From Fodinibacter luteus (GTDB lineage Bacteria > Actinomycetota > Actinomycetes > Actinomycetales > Dermatophilaceae), in contig NZ_BAABGM010000011.1 of NCBI RefSeq assembly GCF_039541575.1, forward strand, positions 155,286-219,285: a stretch of DNA of 64,000 bases. Direction: 5' to 3'. Under the pieces are notes generated by a model. That model was not told where the DNA came from. It did no database searches and was given only the letters and a program-made list of their open reading frames with translations. Positions 1-6,507 of the stretch are shown here, piece by piece (the stretch's first letter is position 1; each line of letters starts with the position of its first letter). The position numbers and the translations under genes were made by a program.

Positions 1-217
1 CCCGCTCGGCGCAGGCCTCGATCATCGCCATCGACACACCGGCCTCCTCGGGGGTGCCCGGACCGGGGGAGACGAGCACCCCGTCGAAGCCCGCGGCGTC
101 GCCCGGGGCGACCGCGTCGTTGCGCACGACCTCGCACCGGGCGCCGAGCTGCTCGAGGTAGCCGACGATCGTGAAGACGAAGCTGTCGTAGTTGTCGACG
201 ACGAGGATGCGGGTCAT
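1..217 (-). CDS. Anthranilate/aminodeoxychorismate synthase glutaminase subunit, partial
   Basis: This is the N-terminal 72 codons of a class I glutamine amidotransferase; the rest lies beyond the left edge. The family hydrolyses glutamine and passes ammonia to the chorismate-binding subunit in folate (PabA) or tryptophan (TrpG) synthesis. The visible part begins MTRILVVDNYDSFVFTIVGY and includes SPGPGTPEEAG, the conserved oxyanion-hole segment. A second in-frame ATG nine bases upstream (position 226, MDAMTRIL) is possible. It lies downstream of the sortase and DUF881 genes on the same strand, as trpG does beside Rv0012 and crgA in Mycobacterium tuberculosis. PabA and TrpG cannot be told apart here. 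Confidence 0.9.
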   Translation of the reverse strand, partial: MTRILVVDNYDSFVFTIVGYLEQLGARCEVVRNDAVAPGDAAGFDGVLVSPGPGTPEEAGVSMAMIEACAER

Positions 218-246
218 GGCGTCCATGGTGCACCGTGTGCGCCCGG

Positions 247-405
247 TCACGGACCGACCGTCGACTCCGTGAACGGCAGGAGCGTGCTCACCGCCGGGAA
301 GACCCACGTGAAGCAGGCCGCGACGACGAGGGCGAGGAGCACGAGGCACTGCACGGCCCGCGCCCACGTGGGGCCGGGCAGCGCGCGCCACAACGCGGCG
401 TACAC
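247..405 (-). CDS. Small single-span membrane protein, 52 aa
   Basis: A short frame starts at GTG (403-405) and ends at TGA (247-249). It encodes MYAALWRALPGPTWARAV followed by one strongly hydrophobic segment of about 22 residues (CLVLLALVVAACFTWVF) and a short polar tail. It starts only three bases after the sortase stop and ends about 30 bases before the pabA/trpG start, so it fits inside the operon. Small unnamed membrane proteins occur at this position in related actinobacteria. Its function is unknown. Support comes from position, frame and hydrophobicity only. Confidence 0.6.
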   Translation of the reverse strand: MYAALWRALPGPTWARAVQCLVLLALVVAACFTWVFPAVSTLLPFTESTVGP

Positions 406-408
406 GGC

Positions 409-1110
409 TCAGGCCCCTGTCAGCGCGAGGAGGCGGGCGGGGTCCCACGCCGACCGCGGCACCGACTCGACGAGCCGGCCGTGGACGACGAAGCGCTCGG
501 TGGCGCTGTACCTCGGGTGGCACGACGTCAACGTGATGAGCGCCTCGGTCGGTGGCGCTCCGGGCTCGGACGGCACCGGCGCGACGACGTCGACGTCGCC
601 GGGGCGCACGACCTCGCGCGAGGTCACCTCGTAGACGTGCACCTCGGCCGCCGTCTCGACGACGACCGGGTCGCCGTCGACGAGCCGGTCGACGTCGTGG
701 AACGGCCGGCCGTAGGTCGTCCGGTGCCCGGCGAGGGCGAAGTTGCCAACCTGCCCGGGCCCTGCGGTGCCGACGTAGTGTCCGACGCCCAGCGCGAGCA
801 CGTCGCGCCCGGTGCCCTCGAGGACCGGCCGCGCGTAGTCCGCACCGAAGCGCGGGATCCGCACGACCGCGAAGGCGCCGTCCGGGCCGACCGGCTCCGG
901 GATGCCGTCCGCGGGCGCCGTCGTGGACCTCGCCACGGGCTCGCGGGCGGACTCTGCGAACTCCTCCTCGAGCGAGGCGACGATCCGGGCCTGGGCCCGG
1001 TCGGCGACGACGTCGGTCCACCACAGCTGCCAGGCGGCGAAGAGCAGGACGAGGACACCGAGCGTGACGAGCAGCTCGCCGGACCAGCCGACGACGCGGC
1101 GCAGCGTCAC
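409..1110 (-). CDS. Class E sortase
   Basis: This 233-residue membrane transpeptidase probably anchors LPXTG/LAXTG-type surface proteins to peptidoglycan. One transmembrane helix lies at about residues 12-32, followed by a linker and the sortase barrel. The catalytic His is in LAGHR (His129), the Cys in TLTSCHPRYS (Cys197) and the Arg in ATERF (Arg206). This set fits class E sortases, which are common in high-GC actinobacteria. The GTG start at 1110 overlaps the DUF881 stop (GTGA), implying translational coupling; the longer upstream frame to 1413 is antisense noise. No sorted substrate is recognisable in the window. Confidence 0.9.
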   Translation of the reverse strand: MTLRRVVGWSGELLVTLGVLVLLFAAWQLWWTDVVADRAQARIVASLEEEFAESAREPVARSTTAPADGIPEPVGPDGAFAVVRIPRFGADYARPVLEGTGRDVLALGVGHYVGTAGPGQVGNFALAGHRTTYGRPFHDVDRLVDGDPVVVETAAEVHVYEVTSREVVRPGDVDVVAPVPSEPGAPPTEALITLTSCHPRYSATERFVVHGRLVESVPRSAWDPARLLALTGA

Positions 1111-1868
1111 GAGGCGGGGACCTCGGCGTGCTGGGGGACGATCGACCCGACATAGGCGGGGAAGGTCTGCTCGCCGACGCCGCGGACGTCGTAGCCCAGG
1201 CCGACGGCCACGGACCACTGCCGGAGGTTCTCGACCTCGGCGTCGTCGTCGAGGGCCTGACGCATCCGGTCGGTGTCGCCGATGGCGGTGATGACGTAGG
1301 GCGGGGAGTAGACGCGACCCTGGAGGATGAGGGTGTTGCCGACGCAGCGCACGGCGCTCGTCGAGATGACCCGCTGGTCCTGGAGCATCATCGCCTCGGC
1401 CCCGCCGGCCCACAGGGCGTTGACGACGGCCTGGACGTCCTGCTGGTGGATGACGTAGTCGTCGGGGTCGGCGCCGGTCGGCACCTCACCGCCCTGCAGC
1501 TTGGCGTCGTCGAGGGTGACCCGCAGGGCGGGGCCCTCGACGGGCGTGCGGCCGGCCGCCGAGGCGAGCTCGGTGGCCTGTCGCTCGAGCTGCTGGGTCT
1601 GCACGTCGCGCGGGGCGAGGGCGGCGGTCGCCTCGTCGACCCGGGCCTGCAGCTCCTCGACCCGTGAGGAGCGATCCTCGTTCGTGCGGTTCTGGGCCCG
1701 GATGAGGTCGGGGAGCTCGGCCTGGTCGGGGCGCAGGTCCTCGCCCTGCGACGCGCGCACGCTCGAGGCGAAGAGGGTGCCGGCGACGAGCGCCGCGACG
1801 GGCACGAGCCACGGCCAGGGGGAGGGTCGGTCGACCCGTCCACCGTGCGTTCCGGCCACCGCGGCCAC
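1107..1868 (-). CDS. DUF881 family membrane-anchored protein
   Basis: The product has an N-terminal transmembrane helix (WPWLVPVAALVAGTLFASSV), then a coiled-coil stretch (LIRAQN to about RVDEATAAL) and an extracytoplasmic alpha/beta domain typical of DUF881. Its place between crgA and the sortase matches Rv0012 of M. tuberculosis and the equivalent Streptomyces cluster. Function is not established; a cell-envelope or division role is inferred from the neighbours. The frame opens at GTG 1868, but the strong GGAGG sits directly against that codon. The GTG at 1859 (VAGTHGGR) has ideal spacing of eight bases and is probably the true start. Confidence 0.85.
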   Translation of the reverse strand: MAAVAGTHGGRVDRPSPWPWLVPVAALVAGTLFASSVRASQGEDLRPDQAELPDLIRAQNRTNEDRSSRVEELQARVDEATAALAPRDVQTQQLERQATELASAAGRTPVEGPALRVTLDDAKLQGGEVPTGADPDDYVIHQQDVQAVVNALWAGGAEAMMLQDQRVISTSAVRCVGNTLILQGRVYSPPYVITAIGDTDRMRQALDDDAEVENLRQWSVAVGLGYDVRGVGEQTFPAYVGSIVPQHAEVPAS

Positions 1869-1930
1869 CTCCTCTCCCGAACCACCCTCTACGCTAGGCC
1901 AACACCATCAACGCCACGAGGAGAGTGTTC

Positions 1931-2182
1931 GTGCCCGAGTCCAAGGGTCGCTCCAAGCCCCCTTACATCCCGCCGCGCACCGCGCAGAAGGCGCAGGGGC
2001 CCAACCCGCGCTGGTTCGTGCCGCTCATGCTCGGCCTCATGGTCGTCGGCCTGATCTGGGTCGTCACGTACTACATCTCCGGCGTGAACCAGTACCCGGT
2101 GCCGGCGCTCGAGCGCTGGAACCTCGCCGTCGGCTTCGGCCTCATGCTCGCCGGCTTCCTCATGACGACCCGCTGGCGCTGA
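1931..2182 (+). CDS. crgA: Cell division protein CrgA
   Basis: CrgA is a small two-span membrane protein that recruits and regulates FtsZ/FtsI-type divisome proteins in actinobacteria. The protein starts VPESKGRSK, comparable with MPKSK of mycobacterial CrgA, and ends in the conserved AVGFGLMLAGFLMTTRWR. Two hydrophobic helices are visible (FVPLMLGLMVVGLIWVV and the C-terminal one). The GTG at 1931 is preferred to the GTG at 1925 because the GAGGAG ribosome site lies about eight bases upstream of it and the N-terminus then matches the family. It is divergent from DUF881, as in other actinobacteria. Confidence 0.95.
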   Translation: MPESKGRSKPPYIPPRTAQKAQGPNPRWFVPLMLGLMVVGLIWVVTYYISGVNQYPVPALERWNLAVGFGLMLAGFLMTTRWR

Positions 2183-2192
2183 CCGATCGTCC

Positions 2193-2260
2193 ACCGCTGG
2201 AACCTCGCCGTCGGCTTCGTCCTCATGCTCGCCGGGTTCTTTCGACCCCGGTGGCGCTGA
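2193..2260 (+). repeat. Diverged duplicate of the crgA 3' end
   Basis: These bases repeat the last coding bases of crgA (about 2113-2182). They read CGCTGGAACCTCGCCGTCGG, then a near copy of the rest, down to TGGCGCTGA with its own stop codon. Differences are a few substitutions and a changed stretch around TTTCGACCCC. It has no start codon or ribosome site of its own, so it looks like a tandem partial duplication left behind the intact gene, not a second gene. Confidence 0.8.
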
Positions 2261-2289
2261 CCGGGCGGTCCGCGGGCAGCCGTGGCGAG

Positions 2290-2319
2290 TTGTCCACAGG
2301 GTTTGTCCCCACTGGGGAC
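2290..2319. other. DnaA-box-like 9-mer followed by a small hairpin
   Basis: TTGTCCACA at 2290-2298 is a perfect match to the DnaA box of high-GC actinobacteria. It is followed at 2305-2319 by the inverted repeat GTCCCC-ACT-GGGGAC. Both lie between the convergent crgA and rhomboid genes. The hairpin could end transcription from either side, although no T-run follows. One isolated box is not an origin; it fits the origin-proximal gene content. Confidence 0.45.
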
Positions 2320-2363
2320 GAATGACAGCCGTGTAACCCCAGGCCGCGGTGGCCGCGGCGCGG

Positions 2364-3269
2364 TCAGCCCACGGCGGCGTACTTCGCGAGCGCGACGACG
2401 ACGAGCACGAGCAGGATGCCGACGAGCCCCGCCCAGTGCACCGAGCGGTTCGGGGGTGCGAGCGGAGAGCGGCGGCGGCCGGTGTAGGCGATCGCTGCGG
2501 CGGCGGCCGCGCCGGTGAGGAAGCCGCCGAGGTGCGCCTGCCACGCGATGCCCGGGATGACGAAGCCGAGCACGGCGTTGATGCCGATGACGACGTACAT
2601 CCCCGCAGCGGAACGGCCGAGCCGCCGCTGGAGCACGAGGAACGCGCCGAAGAGGCCGAAGACCGCCCCGGAGGCGCCCACGGCCCCCGTGTACCAGAGT
2701 CCGAGGTCGCCGGCCGCGACGTCCGCGGGGCTGGGCGGCGACGCGAACAGCAGGTAGACGACCGACCCGCCGATCGCGCTGAGCAGGTAGACGGCGACGA
2801 ACCGGGCTCGACCGAGCAGCGGCTCGAGGTAGGTGCCCATGATCCACAGGGCGTACATGTTGAACGCGATGTGGAGGAGGTTTCCCGGGCTGTGGGCGAA
2901 CGCCGAGGTGATGAACCGCCACGGCTCCTCCGCCCCCAGGGCGGGCACGAACATGACCCGGCTCGTCAGCCCGGGCACGACCTGCTGGAGGACGAACACC
3001 GCGAGGCAGAGCCCGATGAGGGTCATCGTCGCGACCGGGCGGCCGTCGGTGACCGCCCCGCCGAACACGGTGCGCACCTGGCGCACCGTGCGCGCACCCT
3101 CGGCGACGCAGTCCACGCACTGGATGCCGACCGCCGCGGGACGCTGGCACTCCGGGCACGTGGGGCGCCGGCACCGCTGGCACCGGACGTAGGACTCCCG
3201 GTCGGGGTGCCGCGGGCAGACCGGAACCTGCTCGACGGCATCCGGGGATGCCGGCTGCTCACCCATCAC
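2364..3269 (-). CDS. Rhomboid family intramembrane serine protease with N-terminal zinc-ribbon/B-box-like domain
   Basis: The roughly 300-residue protein has a cytoplasmic Cys/His-rich segment (CPRHPDRESYVRC, QRCRRPTCPEC, CVDC; residues 18-54) and a six-helix rhomboid core. Catalytic features are the Asn in HIAFNMYALW (Asn137), the serine in GASGAVFG (Ser200) and the histidine in WQAHLGG (His246). Rhomboids cleave substrate helices in the membrane; the substrate here is unknown. A rhomboid beside ppiA and crgA is the usual Streptomyces arrangement. Translation may start at GTG 3269 or at the adjacent ATG 3266. Confidence 0.93.
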   Translation of the reverse strand: MMGEQPASPDAVEQVPVCPRHPDRESYVRCQRCRRPTCPECQRPAAVGIQCVDCVAEGARTVRQVRTVFGGAVTDGRPVATMTLIGLCLAVFVLQQVVPGLTSRVMFVPALGAEEPWRFITSAFAHSPGNLLHIAFNMYALWIMGTYLEPLLGRARFVAVYLLSAIGGSVVYLLFASPPSPADVAAGDLGLWYTGAVGASGAVFGLFGAFLVLQRRLGRSAAGMYVVIGINAVLGFVIPGIAWQAHLGGFLTGAAAAAAIAYTGRRRSPLAPPNRSVHWAGLVGILLVLVVVALAKYAAVG

Positions 3270-3299
3270 GTCGTCGTCCCGGTCTGCAGCGCGGGCGGC

Positions 3300-3818
3300 T
3301 CAGGCCTCGATCTCGACACGCTCGAGGACGACGTCCTCGAGCGGCTTGTCCTGGGCGCCGGTGCGGACCCCTGCGATCTTGTCGACGACCTCGCGGCTCG
3401 GGGCGTCGGCGACCTCGCCGAAGATCGTGTGCTTGCCGTTGAGCCACGTCGTCGGAGCGACCGTGATGAAGAACTGCGAGCCGTTGGTGCCCTTGCCCAT
3501 CCGCTTGCCGGCGTTGGCCATGGCGAGCAGGTAGGGCCGGTCGAACTGCTTGTCGGGGTGCACCTCGTCGTCGAAGGCGTAGCCCGGGCCGCCCATGCCG
3601 CGACCGAGCGGGCAGCCGCCCTGGATCATGAAGCCGGGGATGATGCGGTGGAAGATCAGGCCGTCGAAGAACGGCGTCGGGTTGGTGCGCCCGGCGTCGT
3701 CCTTGTACTCCTTCTCGCCCGTGGCGAGACCGGTGAAGTTGGCGACGGTCTTCGGCGCCTCGTTGGGGAAGAGCTCGACGACGATGGGGCCGTGGTTGGT
3801 GTGCAGGGTTGCCTTCAT
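3300..3818 (-). CDS. ppiA: Peptidyl-prolyl cis-trans isomerase, cyclophilin type
   Basis: This cytoplasmic cyclophilin of 172 residues catalyses proline isomerisation during folding. It starts MKATLHTNHGPIVVELFPNE and contains the diagnostic FHRIIPGFMIQGG, NGSQFFIT and LNGKHTIFGEV segments, including the catalytic Arg in FHRI. Length and motif order fit PpiA (Rv0009). The frame stays open upstream to about 5042, but that part is antisense to the next gene and has no domain, so ATG 3818 is the start. It is followed by the rhomboid gene on the same strand. Confidence 0.96.
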   Translation of the reverse strand: MKATLHTNHGPIVVELFPNEAPKTVANFTGLATGEKEYKDDAGRTNPTPFFDGLIFHRIIPGFMIQGGCPLGRGMGGPGYAFDDEVHPDKQFDRPYLLAMANAGKRMGKGTNGSQFFITVAPTTWLNGKHTIFGEVADAPSREVVDKIAGVRTGAQDKPLEDVVLERVEIEA

Positions 3819-3938
3819 GCGCACGATCCTCTCACGGTGCGACGACCTGGCCGCCGGGGTGGTCGAGGCTCGTCGAGGGTCGACGAAGCTCGTCGAAGGT
3901 CGCCGACTCGGGCAGGCCCGGGGGGTGGTGCTCCGTGC

Positions 3939-3974
3939 CTCGACACTGCTGACCCCCGGCGCAGCAGTGCCGAG
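3939..3974. repeat. Hairpin repeat, copy 1
   Basis: CTCGACACTGCTG pairs with CAGCAGTGCCGAG across a ten-base loop. The arms are 13 bases with a single G-T type mismatch. A near-identical copy follows 25 bases later, so this is a repeated palindromic element and not a chance hairpin. Confidence 0.75.
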
Positions 3975-3999
3975 CCCACCAACAAGGATGCCCCACCCA

Positions 4000-4035
4000 C
4001 TCGACACTGCTGAGCCCCCACGCAGCAGTGCCGAG
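4000..4035. repeat. Hairpin repeat, copy 2
   Basis: This is the second copy of the same 36-base hairpin, with identical arms and only loop changes relative to 3939-3974. Two adjacent copies between divergent genes suggest a REP-like element; a terminator role is unlikely in a divergent region. Confidence 0.75.
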
Positions 4036-4181
4036 TCATGCCACAGGACCCCCCAGCCACCGCCCCCGACGCCGGGCTGCCGTCTCCCGTCCGGGCGTGA
4101 TCTCGTCGACCCCGGCTCGCCCGGCGCCCTCGAAACAGGGCAGGATGGGGGGAAGACCAACGTCCAACACGAGGAGGACAC

Positions 4182-5036
4182 GTGTTCCGCAGTGCGAGCA
4201 AGACGGACCAGGCCAAGGCCACCGTGGCGACCGGGGCCGAGAAGGTCAGCGAGGGCGCCCACGCCGCCGCCGACAAGGCCGCCGTCGCCAAGGAGAAGGC
4301 GTCCGAGGCCGCGGTGTACGCCCAGGAGGCCGCGGAGACGGTCCGCGAGAAGGCCCAGGAGGCCGCCGAGACGCTCGCCCCCAAGGTCGAGCACGCCCGC
4401 GAGACCTTCGTCGAGGACGTCCTGCCGAAGGTCGCGGGTGCCCTCGCCACGATCGCCGCCGGGGCCGCCGCCGCCAAGGACAGCGCCGCCGACGCCGCCG
4501 AGCGCGCCCCCGACGCCTACGCCGTGCTCAAGGGCGACGCCGTGGCGAAGCAGAGCGGGGGCAAGGGCAAGTGGATCCTCCTGCTCGGCGCGCTCGCCGC
4601 GGGTGCCGCCATCATGGCGTGGCGCAAGAGCAACGAGCGCCCCGACCCGTGGGCCACGGCCGGGTCCTACACCCCCCCGAAGCCGGTCTCCGAGAAGGTC
4701 GGCGACCTCGCGGGCGCCGCCAAGGAGAAGGCCGCCGAGGTCAAGGACGCCGCGGCCCAGAAGGCCGGCGCGCTCAAGGACAAGGCGGTCGACGCCAAGG
4801 ACACCGCCTCCGACAAGGCCGCCGAGGCCAAGGGCGCGGCCGCCGCGAAGGCCGACGAGCTCGCCGACGCCGCCACCGAGGCCGAGGAGACCGCCGCCGA
4901 GGCCGCTGACGAGGGTGCCGCCACCTGGTCCGACGCCAGCGTCGCCGACGACTCGGCCGCCTCGACCTCCGGCACCTCCGAGGGCTCCGACCTGTCGACG
5001 ACGCACCTCGACAGCGGGTCGACCGACAAGGCCTGA
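4182..5036 (+). CDS. Alanine/lysine-rich helical membrane protein, DUF5324-like
   Basis: This 284-residue protein is almost entirely Ala/Lys/Glu amphipathic helix made of repeated AADKAAVAKEKASEAA-like heptads, resembling LEA or apolipoprotein-type helices. One transmembrane segment lies near residues 127-145 (WILLLGALAAGAAIMAW). The C-terminal tail is acidic and Ser/Thr-rich. The GTG start has GAGGAGG about eight bases upstream. Its position next to ppiA matches the DUF5324 gene of Streptomyces; that family name is recalled, not computed. Function is unknown; an envelope-associated structural or stress role is plausible. Confidence 0.85.
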   Translation: MFRSASKTDQAKATVATGAEKVSEGAHAAADKAAVAKEKASEAAVYAQEAAETVREKAQEAAETLAPKVEHARETFVEDVLPKVAGALATIAAGAAAAKDSAADAAERAPDAYAVLKGDAVAKQSGGKGKWILLLGALAAGAAIMAWRKSNERPDPWATAGSYTPPKPVSEKVGDLAGAAKEKAAEVKDAAAQKAGALKDKAVDAKDTASDKAAEAKGAAAAKADELADAATEAEETAAEAADEGAATWSDASVADDSAASTSGTSEGSDLSTTHLDSGSTDKA

Positions 5037-5113
5037 CCCCACCGCCGACCACGAACGCCGGCCGTCCCCCGGGGCGACCGGCGTTCGTCGGTTCCGCGGG
5101 GGTCAATGGTCAG

Positions 5114-5178
5114 GCCGACCCTCGTGGCCGACTCTCCTCGCCGACCCCCTTCGCCGACCCCCTTCGCCGACCCTCGTC
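5114..5178. repeat. 13-bp tandem repeat, five copies
   Basis: Five consecutive 13-base units of the form GCCGACCCYCKTS (for example GCCGACCCCCTTC twice in a row) lie between the convergent 4182 and 5203 genes. Units 3 and 4 are identical, the others differ by two or three bases. It is a minisatellite produced by slippage, with no evidence of a function. Confidence 0.8.
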
Positions 5179-5202
5179 GCGAACCGGCGGCGCCGCCGAC
5201 GG

Positions 5203-6507
5203 TCAGGGTCTCCCGCGCAGGGCCTCTCGGGCGCGCGTCGCACCGGGCCGCTCGACGAGCGAGCCACCCAGCCGCCCGAGCCGCTCGCGCGGACCGGGGG
5301 CGAGGTCGAGCAGCCGGGAGGCCGCCCCCCGGATCTGTGCGGGGGTGGCGGTGTTGGGGTCGAGCGCCTCGCCGTACCCGGCCTCCTCGACCGCCGCGGC
5401 GCCGGCGAACTGGTCGGTCGACAGCGGCAGGAGCAGGAGCGGGACGGATGCCGTGAGCGCCTCGGTCACGCTGTTGTTGCCGCCGTGCGACACCGCGAGC
5501 ACGCTGCGCCCGAGCAGGGTCACCTGCGGCAGCACCTCGCGCACCAGCCAGGTCGGCGGGAGCGGGCCGAGCTCGGCCCGCGGCGTCGACCCGTTCGCCA
5601 GCGCGACGCGCACGTCGAGCCCGCGCAGGGCCTCGGCCACCCGGGCGAGCACGTCGGAGCGCACCGAGAGGAAGCTGCCGAGGCTGACGTAGACGACCGG
5701 CTCGTCGCTCGCGGCGAGCCACCCCTCGACCTCGTCGTCCCGGGGCTCGGCCCGCACCGCCGAGCCGAGGAACGCGTGCGGCGGCAGGAGCGCGGTGCGG
5801 TGCGCGGGATGCAGCTCGGCGGGGTAGTTGAGGAGCAGCACGTCCCCCGTCTCGGCGAACGCGTCACGGCTCGGCGCGGCATCCGGTGCGAGGGTTCGCA
5901 GCGCGGCGTTCCACTGCTCGGTGAACTCGTCCCGCACCTGCTCGCACAGCCGGGTGAGCCCGGCGAGCTCGCGAGCGTCCGGCTGGATGCATCGGGGGAA
6001 GGCCGGGGGGAGGCCGTAGACCTCGTCGCCGACGGTGAGGGCCGACGGGTGACCGAGCACGACGTCCGCGTGCCGCACGCCGGCGGCGGCGAGGGCCAGC
6101 CGGGCGCTGAAGGCGAGGTGGTCGACGAGCACGTCGTCGGGTCGGACGTCGTCGACGACCCGGAGCACCCGCCGCGCGGTGCCGACGGGGTCCCAGAGCA
6201 GGTCGGACCGCCGGGCCCGGGCCTGGAACGCGAGGGTCTCGACCGCCCCCCGCCGGGTGGCCTCGAAGAACCCGCGCAGGGCGTCGTCCTCACCGCGCGG
6301 CTGGTGCTCGGCCCGGATGACGCCTGGGTTGGAACCGCGTCCGAGGCGCAGGTCCGCACGCTCGTAGCCGAAGCCGCGCACGATGGCGTCGGTCGCCGGC
6401 CCCGTCGCGACGACGACGCGTTCGCCGGCGTCGCGCCAGGCCGACGCGAGCGTGGCGAGGGGGAACAGGTGCGAGGCGTAGTCGGGGCTGATGACGAGCA
6501 GGGTCAC
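5203..6507 (-). CDS. GT-B glycosyltransferase, UDP-glycosyltransferase (GT1/MGT) type
   Basis: This 434-residue enzyme has the two-domain layout of macrolide/UGT-type transferases. The N-terminal acceptor domain begins MTLLVISPDYASHLFPLATL, and the C-terminal nucleotide-sugar domain carries SHGGNNSVTEAL and LPLSTDQF. It overlaps the upstream HEAT/GT4 gene by four bases (GTGA), so the two are co-translated and probably act on the same pathway. Acceptor and sugar donor cannot be read from the sequence. There is no signal peptide, so it is cytoplasmic. Confidence 0.88.
   Translation of the reverse strand: MTLLVISPDYASHLFPLATLASAWRDAGERVVVATGPATDAIVRGFGYERADLRLGRGSNPGVIRAEHQPRGEDDALRGFFEATRRGAVETLAFQARARRSDLLWDPVGTARRVLRVVDDVRPDDVLVDHLAFSARLALAAAGVRHADVVLGHPSALTVGDEVYGLPPAFPRCIQPDARELAGLTRLCEQVRDEFTEQWNAALRTLAPDAAPSRDAFAETGDVLLLNYPAELHPAHRTALLPPHAFLGSAVRAEPRDDEVEGWLAASDEPVVYVSLGSFLSVRSDVLARVAEALRGLDVRVALANGSTPRAELGPLPPTWLVREVLPQVTLLGRSVLAVSHGGNNSVTEALTASVPLLLLPLSTDQFAGAAAVEEAGYGEALDPNTATPAQIRGAASRLLDLAPGPRERLGRLGGSLVERPGATRAREALRGRP

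Larger units (their letters stand above)
3819..4181. other. Divergent intergenic region with repeats
   Basis: About 360 bases separate ppiA from the rightward alanine-rich gene, and I see no gene here. It contains GTCGA-rich direct repeats near 3861-3906, two copies of a hairpin (listed separately) and, at the right end, the GAGGAGG ribosome site used by the gene at 4182. Confidence 0.6.

Noticed and set aside
3819..5042. Upstream extension of the ppiA frame to a 580-residue protein
   Set aside because: The extension is antisense to the alanine-rich gene, shows Gly/Leu/Val-rich shadow composition and has no domain; ATG 3818 matches the cyclophilin start.
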